Part shown: one piece after another, positions 1 to 8,850 of the stretch | Position numbering within the stretch: the first letter of the stretch is position 1 | How the letters are laid out: every line of letters begins with the position of its first letter | Source: DASPWW01 sp963803425 | Lineage (GTDB): Bacteria > Actinomycetota > Thermoleophilia > Solirubrobacterales > 70-9 | Reading direction: 5' to 3' | DNA: 64,000 nt | NCBI GenBank assembly: GCA_963803425.1 | Contig: CAWDMA010000001.1 | Span: 372,001-436,000, forward strand | Position numbers and translations under genes: made by a program | The notes under the pieces: generated by a model | Databases searched by the model: none | What the model was told of the DNA's origin: nothing | Seen by the model: the letters and a program-made list of their open reading frames with translations, nothing else

Positions 1-642
1 CACGATGCGCTCCGGCGGATGACCCGCGAGCATGGGACGCTGCTGGCGATCGACGAGACCCACTCGCTCGTCTGCGCGCACGGCGGGCTCACCGGGAAGT
101 GGGGACTGGACCCGGACCTGCTGGTGATCGGCAAGTCGATCGCGGCGGGCGTGCCCCTGGCTGCCTACGGCATGCGCGACGAGATCGCCTCGCTGATCGC
201 GCCTCCCGAGGAGTCTCGCCTCGCCTCTGGCGTGGTGGTGGGCGAGGTCGCGACCGGCGGAACGCTGTTCGCCAACGCCCTCTCGATGGCAGCCGGGCGC
301 GCCGCCCTCCTGGAGGTCCTGACCGAGCAGGCGTTCGAGCACACTGCCGCACTCGGCGAACGGATGGCGGCCGGGCTGCGGGAGTCGATCGCGCGAGCCG
401 GACTTGGATGGAGCGTCGTCCAGGTTGGCGGCCACGCCTACTACTTCTTTCAGCCCACCCCGCCGAGCGATGCTGCCGACTCGCGTGCCGCCGACGACCC
501 GGACCTCCGCGCCCTGATCCGGGTGTTCATGGCCAACCGAGGGGTCTGGGAATCGGGCTGGTGGCTGGGGCCGACGGTGTCGGTCGCTCACGACGAGGCG
601 CGGGTCGATCAGATACGTCGAGTCTTTTCGGCGAGTTCCTGA
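1..642 (+). CDS. Class-III aminotransferase (C-terminal part, glutamate-1-semialdehyde aminomutase-like)
   Basis: The reading frame is open from base 1, so the 5' part lies outside the window. What remains is the second half of a PLP-dependent class-III aminotransferase. The Asp that contacts the pyridine nitrogen sits in LLAIDETHS (Asp codon 52-54), and the Schiff-base Lys in IGKSIAAGVPLAAYG (Lys codon 133-135) is followed by the usual Gly-Val-Pro. The C-terminal small domain looks complete. Glutamate-1-semialdehyde 2,1-aminomutase and related transaminases share this pattern; the substrate cannot be told from this fragment. No neighbour in the window suggests a heme pathway. Confidence 0.85.
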   Translation, partial: HDALRRMTREHGTLLAIDETHSLVCAHGGLTGKWGLDPDLLVIGKSIAAGVPLAAYGMRDEIASLIAPPEESRLASGVVVGEVATGGTLFANALSMAAGRAALLEVLTEQAFEHTAALGERMAAGLRESIARAGLGWSVVQVGGHAYYFFQPTPPSDAADSRAADDPDLRALIRVFMANRGVWESGWWLGPTVSVAHDEARVDQIRRVFSASS

Positions 643-739
643 GCGAGGTGACCTGAGTTCCGCATTCCATGGAAGGAGGCGCGGGCACAGTGGCAGTCGC
701 GACGCCTCCCCGCGCGTGATCGCAGCACTTTCGCCGGAT

Positions 740-1222
740 CTACTTGAGGTTCACGCACACCGCCTGAGCGACGAGGCTCCACTTCTCGTCGGTCGGGAGA
801 GTCTCGGTGGCCAACGCAACCACGCCCCCATAGAGCCTGGCGGTTCCCTGGAAAACGAGCCCCTCGGGGTACGACCCGTTCGTCCCGTAGGTGTACCCGA
901 AGCCGCCGATCGCTGTCTTCCCGGATGGGCACCCCGCGCGGATCGTCCTCGGCGAGTCCGAGCGCGCCCCGGTGCTCTCACTGACGACCTTGTAGCCGAG
1001 CTTCGTCGCGGAGCTCACGTCCGCCTTCATCAGCGCCGTGTTCGCCGTCGTGAACGCCTGGTTCGCCGTCTGCTGCGCCTTGCGCGCGATCTTCTTGGCG
1101 CCCGCGGTGCGGGCGCCGTCTCCCGAGCCGGCAAGCGCGGTTCCCGCCACGGCCGCGACAAGTGCCACGGCGGCAATCGGAATCGCAACCGACGCCTCAC
1201 CTGGCCGGATCCGAGTCATCAT
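740..1222 (-). CDS. Small secreted protein of unknown function
   Basis: A protein of about 160 residues with a clear signal peptide: hydrophobic SVAIPIAAVALVAAVAG ending near ALAGS. The mature part is Ala/Lys-rich at first (KKIARKAQQTANQAF) and then a compact Gly/Tyr-rich domain with two Cys residues that could form a disulfide. Two ATG codons are adjacent (1222 and 1219). An AGGAGG ribosome site at 1225-1230 is only 2 nt from the first and 5 nt from the second, so translation probably starts at 1219. I do not recognise the family beyond its similarity in layout to the secreted proteins at 1417-1935 and 54472-55062. Confidence 0.75.
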   Translation of the reverse strand: MMTRIRPGEASVAIPIAAVALVAAVAGTALAGSGDGARTAGAKKIARKAQQTANQAFTTANTALMKADVSSATKLGYKVVSESTGARSDSPRTIRAGCPSGKTAIGGFGYTYGTNGSYPEGLVFQGTARLYGGVVALATETLPTDEKWSLVAQAVCVNLK

Positions 1223-1416
1223 CCCCTCCTTCTCTCCGAGCGGTGGGCCGCGGGGTGTGACCTACGGCCCCCAACCCGATCAGGTTCCTGGCTCAAGGTA
1301 CCACCGGGCCAATGAGGCGTCCCGTGGCGCGCGCTCGGTCCGGCTCTATTTCCAAGGGCCCCGCGTCAACGTCAGGCCCGCATCACGTTGCGGAAGGAAG
1401 GACCGCCTCAGATCGA

Positions 1417-1935
1417 TCAGAGGCCGTCCGGCCCTGGGCACACCGCGATGATCGAGAACAGGCCCGCCGTCGGCGTCCCGCCGGCGCTGTCGTAACGGCC
1501 CACCTTCACCGTGGCTCCGCTCAGATAGCGGATCGTGGCCTCACCGCCCACGTCCGCAGTGGGGTGGAGCGGAGTCGCGCCGACGGAGCAGTCTGCGACG
1601 CTCTGCGGGAAGGTGACGTCGCACTTCGTATTTGCGGGGTTGCCGGTCTTCGTGGCGGTGATCCCACCGGTCTGCTTTGTGATCTCGCAGCTATCGCCGA
1701 CCGGAACGGTCGCCGCCAGCACGTTCTCCGCCACGCCCGCGCTTGCCACCGAGAGGCCCGGCGCAAGCTTCTTGACCTGCTTCGCGGCGATCTTCTTGAC
1801 CTTCTTCTTGTTTAGAGCGCTGGTCGTCGCGCCGGGGTTCGACGCAACCGCGGTGCCCGTCGCCGCGGCGACCAGAGCGACGATCGCGACGAGCATCACC
1901 GGCGAGGGACGCGCACGCTTGATGTGGTTGAGCAT
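1417..1935 (-). CDS. Secreted protein with Lys-rich linker, unknown function
   Basis: 172 residues. An N-terminal signal peptide (PSPVMLVAIVALVAAATGTAVAS) is followed by the Lys-rich segment LNKKKVKKIAAKQVKK, a hallmark of many secreted proteins in Thermoleophilia. The C-terminal 100 residues contain four Cys and look like a small extracellular beta domain. A ribosome site GAAGGAGAG lies just upstream of the ATG at 1935. It is transcribed in the same direction as the secreted gene at 740-1222, with 194 bp between them, so separate promoters are likely. Function unknown. Confidence 0.8.
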   Translation of the reverse strand: MLNHIKRARPSPVMLVAIVALVAAATGTAVASNPGATTSALNKKKVKKIAAKQVKKLAPGLSVASAGVAENVLAATVPVGDSCEITKQTGGITATKTGNPANTKCDVTFPQSVADCSVGATPLHPTADVGGEATIRYLSGATVKVGRYDSAGGTPTAGLFSIIAVCPGPDGL

Positions 1936-2010
1936 TTGTTCTCTCCTTCGTAGAGCGCGAAATCCGACTGACCTGGATCCCTACGCCTCGTTTCGCCGGC
2001 CGGCAGATCG

Positions 2011-2292
2011 TCAGATTCCGCGCTCACGAGCGTTCTGGCTCAGGGCCCGCGCGATCTCACCCGGGTCGGTCTTCGCCTCCAGCCGGCCGAGCCTGTCGTC
2101 CACGCGAACCGACTCGCGATGGACGGCGTCCTGAAGGCCCTCCAGAACCGCCTCCAGGTGAGCGGTCCGCCGTTCAAGAGCCTCGATCTGCCTCGCGGAT
2201 TCGGAATCGGTCTCCCCGCCCTGGCTGCGGGGCGCCTCCACCTCTGCATCTGCGGCTTCGTGACGCCGCAGCCTCACGACCCGGTCCAGCAA
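2011..2292 (-). CDS. Small predicted coiled-coil protein
   Basis: 93 residues starting with TTG at 2292, no strong ribosome site seen. The central part (about residues 30-80) is rich in Glu, Arg and Leu with a heptad-like spacing (IEALERRTAHLEAVLEGL) and is predicted to be helical, probably coiled coil. No membrane segment or signal peptide. Function unknown. The start is uncertain: an internal GTG at the sixth codon is possible. The frame is supported mainly by its protein-like composition, so it could still be spurious. Confidence 0.5.
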   Translation of the reverse strand: MLDRVVRLRRHEAADAEVEAPRSQGGETDSESARQIEALERRTAHLEAVLEGLQDAVHRESVRVDDRLGRLEAKTDPGEIARALSQNARERGI

Positions 2293-2367
2293 GCCCGGGA
2301 GGCGGCTGGTCCGGCGAAGTGGATGGTCGTCAGCTACGAGGGCCGTCCATCCGTGCGAGCTGCACGG

Positions 2368-2574
2368 CTACTCCGCGACCTGGAAGCGACCCTTGCCGGC
2401 GTCGTCGTCGCCGACCTTCTCGAGCCGGCCGGACTGGCGGGCGACCTTGAAGGCATCCTTGAACTTCGGCTTCCCGACGCCGAGCTGCTCGGCGAGGTCG
2501 TCGCGGGTGAACTGCGATTCGGTGAGATCCCGAGCCGCGCTTACGACTTGGTCGGACGTGATCGTCTTGGCCAT
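2368..2574 (-). CDS. Small helix-turn-helix-like conserved hypothetical protein
   Basis: 68 residues with a strong ribosome site (GAGGAGGAA) before the ATG at 2574. The middle (FTRDDLAEQLGVGKPKFKDAF) reads like a helix-turn-helix in which a short helix is followed by a recognition helix after LGVG. The C-terminus (GRLEKVGDD...GRFQVAE) resembles the wing of a small winged-helix protein. This suggests a DNA- or RNA-binding role, but that is inference. It lies 150 bp downstream of no obvious partner and is separate from the helicase at 2725. Confidence 0.7.
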   Translation of the reverse strand: MAKTITSDQVVSAARDLTESQFTRDDLAEQLGVGKPKFKDAFKVARQSGRLEKVGDDDAGKGRFQVAE

Positions 2575-2724
2575 CCTGGGTTCCTCCTCGTTTGGTCCCC
2601 GCCTCCGGAAGCATCAGCTCGAAGGGCGGAAGGGAAGGGAAACCCCAGCGGGCTCCACCCAAGGGTAGCGGCACCCGACGGGGTGGACGCCGTGAGCGGC
2701 TCCGGCGCCCGCTGATCGCCGCGC

Positions 2725-3888
2725 TCAGCGCCGGCGCCCGGCCCGGCGACCGGGCCGGGTCTCCGCCCGCCTGTCACCAGCGCTGCGATCGAACTCGTGG
2801 CGGAGTCCCAGCGAGTCCGCCACCGCGCGCATGTCGCGGCGCTGGTCCGGGAGGACGAAGCTCGCGGCGATGCCCGAGGCGCCGGCCCGGCCCGTGCGGC
2901 CGGTGCGGTGGACGTAGGCGTCACGATCCTCGGGGGCGTCGAAGTTGATCACGTGGGTGATGTCGGCGACGTCGATCCCGCGGGCTGCGACATCGGTGGC
3001 GACGAGGGTGTCGCACTTGCCTGCATCGAAGCTGGCGAGCGCCCGCCGGCGCTGAGACTGGCTCTTGTTCCCGTGCATCGCCATCGCGTCGATGCGGTGG
3101 CGCCCGAGCTTCCGCACCAGCCGGTCGGCGCCGCGCTTAGTGCGGACGAAGACCAGCGTGCGGCCTCGCTCCGAGTCCCGCAATTCGGCGACCAGGGCGT
3201 CGACCTTCGCCTCGTGGTGCACGTGGACGAAGCGATGCTCGACCTCGCTGGCCCGCTCTACCGCGGGCCGATGGACATGACGCTTCGGCTTGCGCGTGTA
3301 GGCCGCGGCCAGCTTGCCCGCCGCCCCCTCGAGGGTGGCGCTGAAGAACAGTGTCTGGCGTTTCGCGGGCGTCTTGGCGACGATCCGGTCGACAGGCGGC
3401 TTGAAGCCCATGTCGAGCATCCGGTCGGCCTCGTCGAGGACGAGGGTCTCGACGTTCTTCAGGTTCAGGTGGCCGCGCCCGATCAGGTCCTCGAGGCGGC
3501 CGGGAGTGGCGACGACGATGTGGGCCTTTGCGGCCCGCTTCGCCTGCGCCGGGATCCCGACACCGCCGTACACGGCGGCGATCCGGAGGTCCCTCGCTCG
3601 GGCGACGTCGCGCAGCTCCTCGACGATCTGCTCGGCGAGCTCGCGGGTCGGCGCCAGGACGAGCGCCGCGGGCCGGCGCGCGCCGGGCTCGATCCGGTCG
3701 ACGATCGGGACACCGAAGGCGAGCGTCTTGCCCGACCCGGTGGGGGACTGCACGAGCACGTCCTCGCCTGCGAGTACGTCGGCGACGCACAGGCTCTGAA
3801 CCGCGAACGGCTCGGTGATACCGCGCTCTCGGAGCGCGGATACGACTGGTTTCGACACGCCGAGATCGGCGAATGAGGCGGAATGCAT
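2725..3888 (-). CDS. DEAD-box ATP-dependent RNA helicase
   Basis: 387 residues containing the complete set of DEAD-box motifs in order: Q motif (FADLGVSKPVV...PFAVQ), Walker A (SPTGSGKT), PTRELAEQ, TPGRL, DEAD inside VLDEADRMLDMGF, SAT (FFSATLEG), TDVAARGIDV and HRTGRTGRAG. It therefore unwinds RNA duplexes at the expense of ATP, probably in ribosome assembly or mRNA turnover. The start ATG at 3888 is chosen because AAGGAG precedes it by 6 nt and the protein begins directly with the Q motif. The C-terminal tail is short, basic and Arg-rich (RRAETRPGRRAGRRR), as in RhlE-type helicases. The frame stays open far upstream but that part is not coding. Confidence 0.93.
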   Translation of the reverse strand: MHSASFADLGVSKPVVSALRERGITEPFAVQSLCVADVLAGEDVLVQSPTGSGKTLAFGVPIVDRIEPGARRPAALVLAPTRELAEQIVEELRDVARARDLRIAAVYGGVGIPAQAKRAAKAHIVVATPGRLEDLIGRGHLNLKNVETLVLDEADRMLDMGFKPPVDRIVAKTPAKRQTLFFSATLEGAAGKLAAAYTRKPKRHVHRPAVERASEVEHRFVHVHHEAKVDALVAELRDSERGRTLVFVRTKRGADRLVRKLGRHRIDAMAMHGNKSQSQRRRALASFDAGKCDTLVATDVAARGIDVADITHVINFDAPEDRDAYVHRTGRTGRAGASGIAASFVLPDQRRDMRAVADSLGLRHEFDRSAGDRRAETRPGRRAGRRR

Positions 3889-4028
3889 GTACTGCTCCTT
3901 ATGAGTTCTTCGGGGAGATCCAGCGACCCCGAGAGCTGTAAGAAGCGCAGGAGGAACGGAACCTCTCGGGCGACGAATCCGCGTGGCGGCGGTCACCCGA
4001 CGCCGGTCACGGTAGCAGGTGGTGCCGG

Positions 4029-4406
4029 CTACACCTGCGGGGCGCGCGGCAGGCCGAGGCGGTTGCGCGCCTTGCGGACGGCCAGCGTCGAGGTGCGGCA
4101 GGCCTTCGCGATCCGGCCGTCCGGGCGGTCCGGGTCGCGCTGGATCTCGAAGTCGATCCGGGCCCGGAAACGCGTCTGCTGGCGCGTCGCCAGGGGGGCG
4201 TCGAGCGGCAGGTCGTCGACCGACGCGTCCCCGGCCCGGTCGCGACGGCACGCGAGGCAGTAGAAGGCGCCGTCCTCGTGGATCCAGCTGGTGGGCAGCT
4301 CGGGATTCTCCGCCTCGGCCGTCCAGCTCAGCGTCATCTGGCAGCGGCCGCATGTCCAGCCGGACCGTGCCTCGGGAGTCGCCGGAACGGCATCGGCATC
4401 GACCAT
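4029..4406 (-). CDS. Zinc-ribbon protein with possible C-terminal helix-turn-helix
   Basis: 125 residues. Two CxxC pairs (CGRC near residue 19 and CLAC near residue 50) would hold a zinc ion. The C-terminal half reads as a short basic helical domain ending in ACRTSTLAVRKARNRLGL, which looks like a helix-turn-helix, so DNA binding is possible. AGGAAGGTGG precedes the ATG at 4406. It stands alone, 140 bp upstream (in its own direction) of the helicase. The exact family was not recognised. Confidence 0.75.
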   Translation of the reverse strand: MVDADAVPATPEARSGWTCGRCQMTLSWTAEAENPELPTSWIHEDGAFYCLACRRDRAGDASVDDLPLDAPLATRQQTRFRARIDFEIQRDPDRPDGRIAKACRTSTLAVRKARNRLGLPRAPQV

Positions 4407-4521
4407 CGCGCCACCTTCCTGACCCTCTGGGTTCCGGTTCGCGCGAAGGGCGAGGGAGAAGAGCCGCCGGGCGAATGCGTCGGGCGCAGTGTACGGGTCG
4501 GCCGGGCAGGTAGTCTGGCTG

Positions 4522-5466
4522 ATGTATGGAACGGATTACGTGATCCGTACCCGGGTGGCAGCCGTTCGCTCCATGGTTCGGCGCCACCCCGTGGCCGTGA
4601 GCATCGCCGGGAGCCTGGTGGTCGTGGTAGCGCTCGCGGTCGCGATGGCCGGGAAGGGCGACGAGTTCCTGACCGCGCTCGAGTCGGCCCCGATATGGCT
4701 GCTGGCAGCCGCGGTCGCGCTGCACGTCTCGTGGCTCGTCGCGCGCAGCGAGGCGTGGAACGTCTGCGTCGGCGCCGCCGGCGGGAAGGTCAGCCGGCGC
4801 CGCCTGTACCGGGCTTCCAGCGTCGGCTACCTGGGGAACATCGTCAACGGGCAGTTCGGGCTCGCGGTGAGGATCGCCGCACTGCGCAGATCCGCGCCGA
4901 CCGACAGCCCCCGGGCCAACGTGCTGGTCGCGGCCGAGCTCCCCGTCGTCCTGATCGAGGCCGCGCTGGCCGCGATCTGCTCCTTCACGCTGGTCGGTCC
5001 GCTCGGCGTCCCATGGTGGGTCCCGCTGATCTGTCTCGCCTTCATGGTCGCCGTGATCGCCGGCCTGCAGCGGGTCACGCACCACCGGCAGGACGGGTTC
5101 TGGCGCGGCTTCGCGGTGCTCCGAGGCCTGAGAGGCCGCAACCGCATCATCGGCCTGGTCTGCGTGGCCGTCGTGCTCCAGATCGCCCGCAACTGGCTGC
5201 TCCTGAACTGGACCGGCGTCGACGCGTCCGTGCTCGACGCCACCGGGCTCCTGATCGGCCTCGCGGTGATCGGTCTGCTGCCGGTCGGCCCCAGCCTCGG
5301 CGCCGCGGCGACGGTCCTGATCCTCGGCACGGACGGGGTGGCGGCGTCGGCCGCCGCCGGAGCCCTGCTGACGGCGACCGCAGCCGTCGGCGCGGTGTCC
5401 TTCGCCGGTTGGGCGGTGGTGGACCGCCTGTGGCCGGAGCTGCCCCGGTCCGCGCCCGTCACCTAG
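4522..5466 (+). CDS. Flippase-like polytopic membrane protein (LPG synthase TM / UPF0104-like)
   Basis: About 314 residues with eight or so hydrophobic segments. The pattern WLLAAAVALHVSWLVARSEAW, then SVGYLGNIVNGQFGLAVR, then a terminal VIGLLPVGPSLGAAATVL resembles the membrane domain of lysylphosphatidylglycerol synthase/flippase-like proteins, in which conserved Asn-Pro or Gly-rich turns line the lipid path. A role in handling a lipid-linked substrate at the inner membrane is inferred from that resemblance only. The start is uncertain: GTG 4489, ATG 4522 and ATG 4573 are all in frame. If 4573 is used, the palindrome at 4531-4548 would be upstream of the gene rather than inside it. Confidence 0.75.
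   Translation: MYGTDYVIRTRVAAVRSMVRRHPVAVSIAGSLVVVVALAVAMAGKGDEFLTALESAPIWLLAAAVALHVSWLVARSEAWNVCVGAAGGKVSRRRLYRASSVGYLGNIVNGQFGLAVRIAALRRSAPTDSPRANVLVAAELPVVLIEAALAAICSFTLVGPLGVPWWVPLICLAFMVAVIAGLQRVTHHRQDGFWRGFAVLRGLRGRNRIIGLVCVAVVLQIARNWLLLNWTGVDASVLDATGLLIGLAVIGLLPVGPSLGAAATVLILGTDGVAASAAAGALLTATAAVGAVSFAGWAVVDRLWPELPRSAPVT
4531..4548. promoter_or_regulatory. Imperfect 18-bp palindrome near the flippase-like gene start
   Basis: ACGGAT at 4531-4536 and ATCCGT at 4543-4548 are exact inverted arms around a 6-bp centre (TACGTG). The spacing is that of a dimeric repressor operator. It would sit just 5' of the gene if translation starts at 4573. Function is only suggested by symmetry. Confidence 0.3.
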
Positions 5467-5502
5467 ACCATCGCGGCGCGCGCTTCTCGGGATCTCCGCG
5501 GA

Positions 5503-6817
5503 GTGGCCAATCCCGCCTACCACCCACGCACCGAGGTGCGCCGCGCGCGTCAAAGCGGCCTGCTCGGTCTGCGCGAGGCGAGCGCGATGGCGATCGGCGG
5601 GATGATCGGCGGCGGCATCTTCAGCGTGCTCGGCGTCACCATCGACCTCGCGGGTCACCTGGCCTTCGCCGCCTTCGTCCTCGGCGGAGCGATCGCCGCC
5701 CTCACGGCTCACGCCTACGCCCGGCTTACCGTACACGCGGATCGCTCGGGCGGCCCGTTCACCTTCCTTCGCGACGAGGGGCACGCCCTGTGGGCTGCCT
5801 GGGTCGCCTGGCTGCTGATCGTCGGATACGTCTTCGCCCTTGCGGTCTACGCGTTCACCTTCGGCCACTACCTTGCCAACGCATTCGGCGCACCGGCCGT
5901 GTTCGCCCGGCTCGGCGGGGTGGGGGTTGATCGCGGCGTTCGTCGCGGCCAACGTGCGGGGCGTGACGACCTCGGGCCTGACCGAGGACGTGGTCGTCTA
6001 TACCAAGCTCGCCGTGCTGAGCGGGATCGCGCTGATCGGCCTCGCCGCGTTCTCCTCGACCCGCCTCGCACCCCTCGACAACGAGGGCCTGGCCGGCGTC
6101 TTTCTCGGGGCGGCCGTGATCTTCGTTGCCTACGAGGGCTTCGAGCTCGTGCCCTACGACTACGACGATCTGGTGGAGCCCCGCCGCACGTTGCCTCGCG
6201 CCCTGTACCTGTCGGTCGCGGTCGTCGTCGCTGATCTACGTCGCCGTCACGCTCGGCGCCCAGATGCTGGTGCCCGACCAGGTGATCATCGCTCAGAAGG
6301 AGGTTGCGTTCGCGACGGTCGGCCAGGAGGCACTCGGTCGCTTCGGCCTATGGGCGGCGACGATCGCCGCCCTCTTCTCCACCAGCTCCGCGATCAACGC
6401 GACGCTGTTCTCGACCGCCCGCCTGGCGCGGGACGTGAGCGCAAGCCGGAGAGCTCCCTGGACCGCTCGCCGCGGAGCGCGACGGCCTCCCGGTTGGTGC
6501 GGTCGTGTGGATCGCCGTCCTGGGGGCCGCGTTCTCCCTGCTGCCCGGCGATCATCGAGATCATCTCCTTCGGCTCGCTCACCTTCCTGGGGGTGTTCGG
6601 GCTGATCAACCTGCTGCACGCCCGGCACACGGCCACGCCGGGCTGGGACCGTGGGTTGGCGTACGCCGGGGGGATAGCGTGCTTCGCTGCCGCGGCCGGG
6701 CTCCTCTACTACCTGGCGCGCTGGGACAGGCCCGGACTGTGGTTGATCGGCGCCTGCGCGGTTGCCGTCGGCCTCGCCCGAGTCGGCTTCGTCAGATTGC
6801 ACCGGCGGGCGTCCTGA
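5503..6817 (+). pseudogene. APC-family amino acid permease, broken by four frameshifts
   Basis: The translated pieces join into one amino acid-polyamine-organocation permease: GLREASAMAIGGMIGGGIFSV in frame 1, then VVYTKLAVLSGIALIGLAAF in frame 2, LIYVAVTLGAQML in frame 3, WIAVLGAAFSLLP in frame 1 and EIISFGSLTFLGVFGLINL in frame 2. Each junction behaves as one extra base: near 5917-5926 (G-runs), 6221-6231 (GTC repeat), 6431-6455 and 6541-6550. The intact protein would be about 435 residues with 12 membrane segments and import or exchange amino acids. Four shifts of the same sign in 650 bp mean either an inactive gene or poor base calling; the intervening sequence keeps full family character, which favours recent events or error. 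Confidence 0.8.
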
Positions 6818-6958
6818 TCGGACGCGGTGGTCGCTCGACGCGGTCGGCGGCCGGATCGTCAACAGCGACGGCTCAGTGATCGGCTCCCCGGAGGAGCTCG
6901 GCGCTGCGAAGCTCGACCAGCGCCGGTCCGCCGGCGGATTGACGCCGGGGCTCCGCCG

Positions 6959-7525
6959 GTGGAGACTTCGCCGATCGCTTCGCACCCGCACACGATCGAG
7001 AACGGAGCAGGCGAGCGGCTCACGTTCGTCGGCGTTCGCAGCGACGAGCGCGGCGAGTACCTGGAGATCCGCAACGAGGTCCAGCCCGGGGCCGGCCCGC
7101 CGATGCATGTGCACCTGATCCAGGAGGAGGGCCTCACCGTGGAGCGGGGCACGATGGCGTACGACGGCCCGGGGGAGGCGGAGCATCGCGCCGGGCCCGG
7201 CGAGAGCGCGGTGTTCGCGCCAGGCGTCCCTCACCGCTTCCGGAACGCCGGAGACGACGAGCTCGTCGTGACCGGCTACGTGCGGCCGCCGGACAACCTC
7301 GAGTACTACCTGACCCAGGTGTACGACTCGATGCGGCGCCACGGAGGAAAGCGTCCGGGCTTGTACGACGCCGCCTACCTGTCGCAGCGGTATAGGTCCG
7401 AGTTCGGGATCCTGGAGATTCCCCAATCGGTGCAGCGCATGCTGTTTCCGGTGATCGTCGCCGTCGGTCGGGTGCTCGGGTGGCACCAGCGGTTCGCCGG
7501 CGCGCCGCAGCCCGTGCAGCGCTGA
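6959..7525 (+). CDS. Cupin-domain protein
   Basis: 188 residues from GTG 6959. Both cupin motifs are present: PPMHVHLIQEEGLTVERG (HxH and the Glu of motif 1) and FAPGVPHRFRNAGDDE (motif 2 with its His), giving a 3-His/1-Glu metal site in a single beta barrel. About 60 residues after the barrel (YYLTQVYDSMRRHGG..., then a hydrophobic FPVIVAVGRVLGW) are typical of cupins that are often annotated only as RmlC-like. The substrate is unknown. No good ribosome site was found, so the start is provisional; the region 6818-6958 between the broken permease and this gene shows nothing else. Confidence 0.75.
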   Translation: METSPIASHPHTIENGAGERLTFVGVRSDERGEYLEIRNEVQPGAGPPMHVHLIQEEGLTVERGTMAYDGPGEAEHRAGPGESAVFAPGVPHRFRNAGDDELVVTGYVRPPDNLEYYLTQVYDSMRRHGGKRPGLYDAAYLSQRYRSEFGILEIPQSVQRMLFPVIVAVGRVLGWHQRFAGAPQPVQR

Positions 7526-7545
7526 GGCTGCAGAAGCCGAGCATT

Positions 7546-8850
7546 ATGCTGCGTCCGATGTCGTGGCGAACCCGGTGGCGGGTCTACGAGTACGTTCGCA
7601 ACAGCCTGTGGATCGTGCCCGCGCTTCTCGGCACGCTCGCGATCGGGCTGGGCCTGCTGCTCCCGGAGATCGACATGCACACAAAGACAACGATCGGGAT
7701 CGAGTTCGGCAGCGACGCGGCCCGCAGCGTGCTCGGATCGCTCGCCGGCGGCATGATCACGTTCACCGGCTTCGTGTTCTCGATCCTGCTGCTCGCGGTC
7801 CAGTTCGGCTCGAGCCAGTTCTCGCCCCGGATGCTGCGCCGCTTCCTCCGGGACCCGACGACGAAGGTGGCGCTGGGCACCTTCATGGCGACGTTCATCT
7901 ACGCGCTCGTGGTGCTTCGCGTGGTCGGCACCGCGGAGCACGAGAACTTCGTGCCCGACAACTCGATCTCGGTCGCGCTGATCCTGCTGCTGCTCAGCAT
8001 GCTGATGTTCCTGCGCCTGGTCAGTCGCACGACGCAGGGGCTGCGGGTGGCTGCGGTGCTTCGCGACCTGGGGCGCGACGCAAGGGCCGTGATGGACCGG
8101 ATGTACCCGGAGCCCGTCGGCGATCGCGAGGAGGAATCCCTTCCGGAGCCCACCGGGGGCGCCCGGACGGTGGCGCTCGGCGGCGAGCCCGGCGTGCTGC
8201 AGAGCGTCGACGTCAAGGGCCTGATCGAGCGCGGCCGCGACGCGGACGCCGTGATCGAGCTCGTCCCGCGGATCGGCGACTTCGTCGGCCCGGCCGCGAT
8301 CCTGTTCAGGGTCCACGGCGACGACAGCGCGATCGACGACGAGTGGCTGCGCGGGGCGGTGGCGATCGGCGACGAGCGGACGATGCGCCAGGATCCGGCG
8401 TTCGCCTTCCGCCTGCTGGCCGACATCTCGTCCAAGGCGCTGTCGCCTGGGGTGAACGACCCGACCACCTCCACGCAGGCGCTCGACCAGATCGAGTTGC
8501 TCCTGCATCAGATCGGGGGCCGCCGGCTCGTCCCCGGCGTCGGGCGCGACGCCTCGGGCACGATCAGGCTCACCTTCCCGGCGCCTTCGTGGGAGGACTA
8601 CCTATCCCTCGCGATCGACGAGACGCGCATCTTCGGCGAGGGATCGGTGCAGATATCGCGGCGCCTGCGCGCGCTGCTCGAGGACCTGCGCCGGTCCGTC
8701 CCTGACTTCAGGCGACCCGCGATCGACGCGGAGCTGAAGCTGGTCGGCGCGTCCGCCGCCCGCGCGTTCTCGGAGCCCGGCGATCAGCTCGCCGCGGGTG
8801 CCAGGGATCGTCAGGGACTCGGAGCGGCCGGCGCTCCGAGGGGAAGCTAG
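7546..8850 (+). CDS. DUF2254-family membrane protein
   Basis: About 434 residues. Four hydrophobic segments fill the first 165 residues (SLWIVPALLGTLAIGLGLLLP; GGMITFTGFVFSILLLAVQFGSSQFSPRML; VALGTFMATFIYALVVL; VALILLLLSMLMFLRLV), followed by a soluble domain. The Q-F-SPRM-L-F sequence after TM2 and the later DISSKALSPGVNDPTTS motif are characteristic of DUF2254. The role is unknown; the family sits in the cytoplasmic membrane. ATG 7558 (MSWRTRW) is an alternative start. Its TAG stop overlaps the stop of the convergent FTR1 gene within the 4-bp sequence CTAG at 8847-8850. Confidence 0.85.
   Translation: MLRPMSWRTRWRVYEYVRNSLWIVPALLGTLAIGLGLLLPEIDMHTKTTIGIEFGSDAARSVLGSLAGGMITFTGFVFSILLLAVQFGSSQFSPRMLRRFLRDPTTKVALGTFMATFIYALVVLRVVGTAEHENFVPDNSISVALILLLLSMLMFLRLVSRTTQGLRVAAVLRDLGRDARAVMDRMYPEPVGDREEESLPEPTGGARTVALGGEPGVLQSVDVKGLIERGRDADAVIELVPRIGDFVGPAAILFRVHGDDSAIDDEWLRGAVAIGDERTMRQDPAFAFRLLADISSKALSPGVNDPTTSTQALDQIELLLHQIGGRRLVPGVGRDASGTIRLTFPAPSWEDYLSLAIDETRIFGEGSVQISRRLRALLEDLRRSVPDFRRPAIDAELKLVGASAARAFSEPGDQLAAGARDRQGLGAAGAPRGS

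Noticed and set aside
2725..5952. A minus-strand open frame of 1075 codons
   Set aside because: Only the part up to 3888 encodes the helicase. The rest has skewed composition (Arg/Asp/Gly/Pro), no motifs, and lies antisense to the flippase-like gene. High GC removes stop codons from antisense frames.
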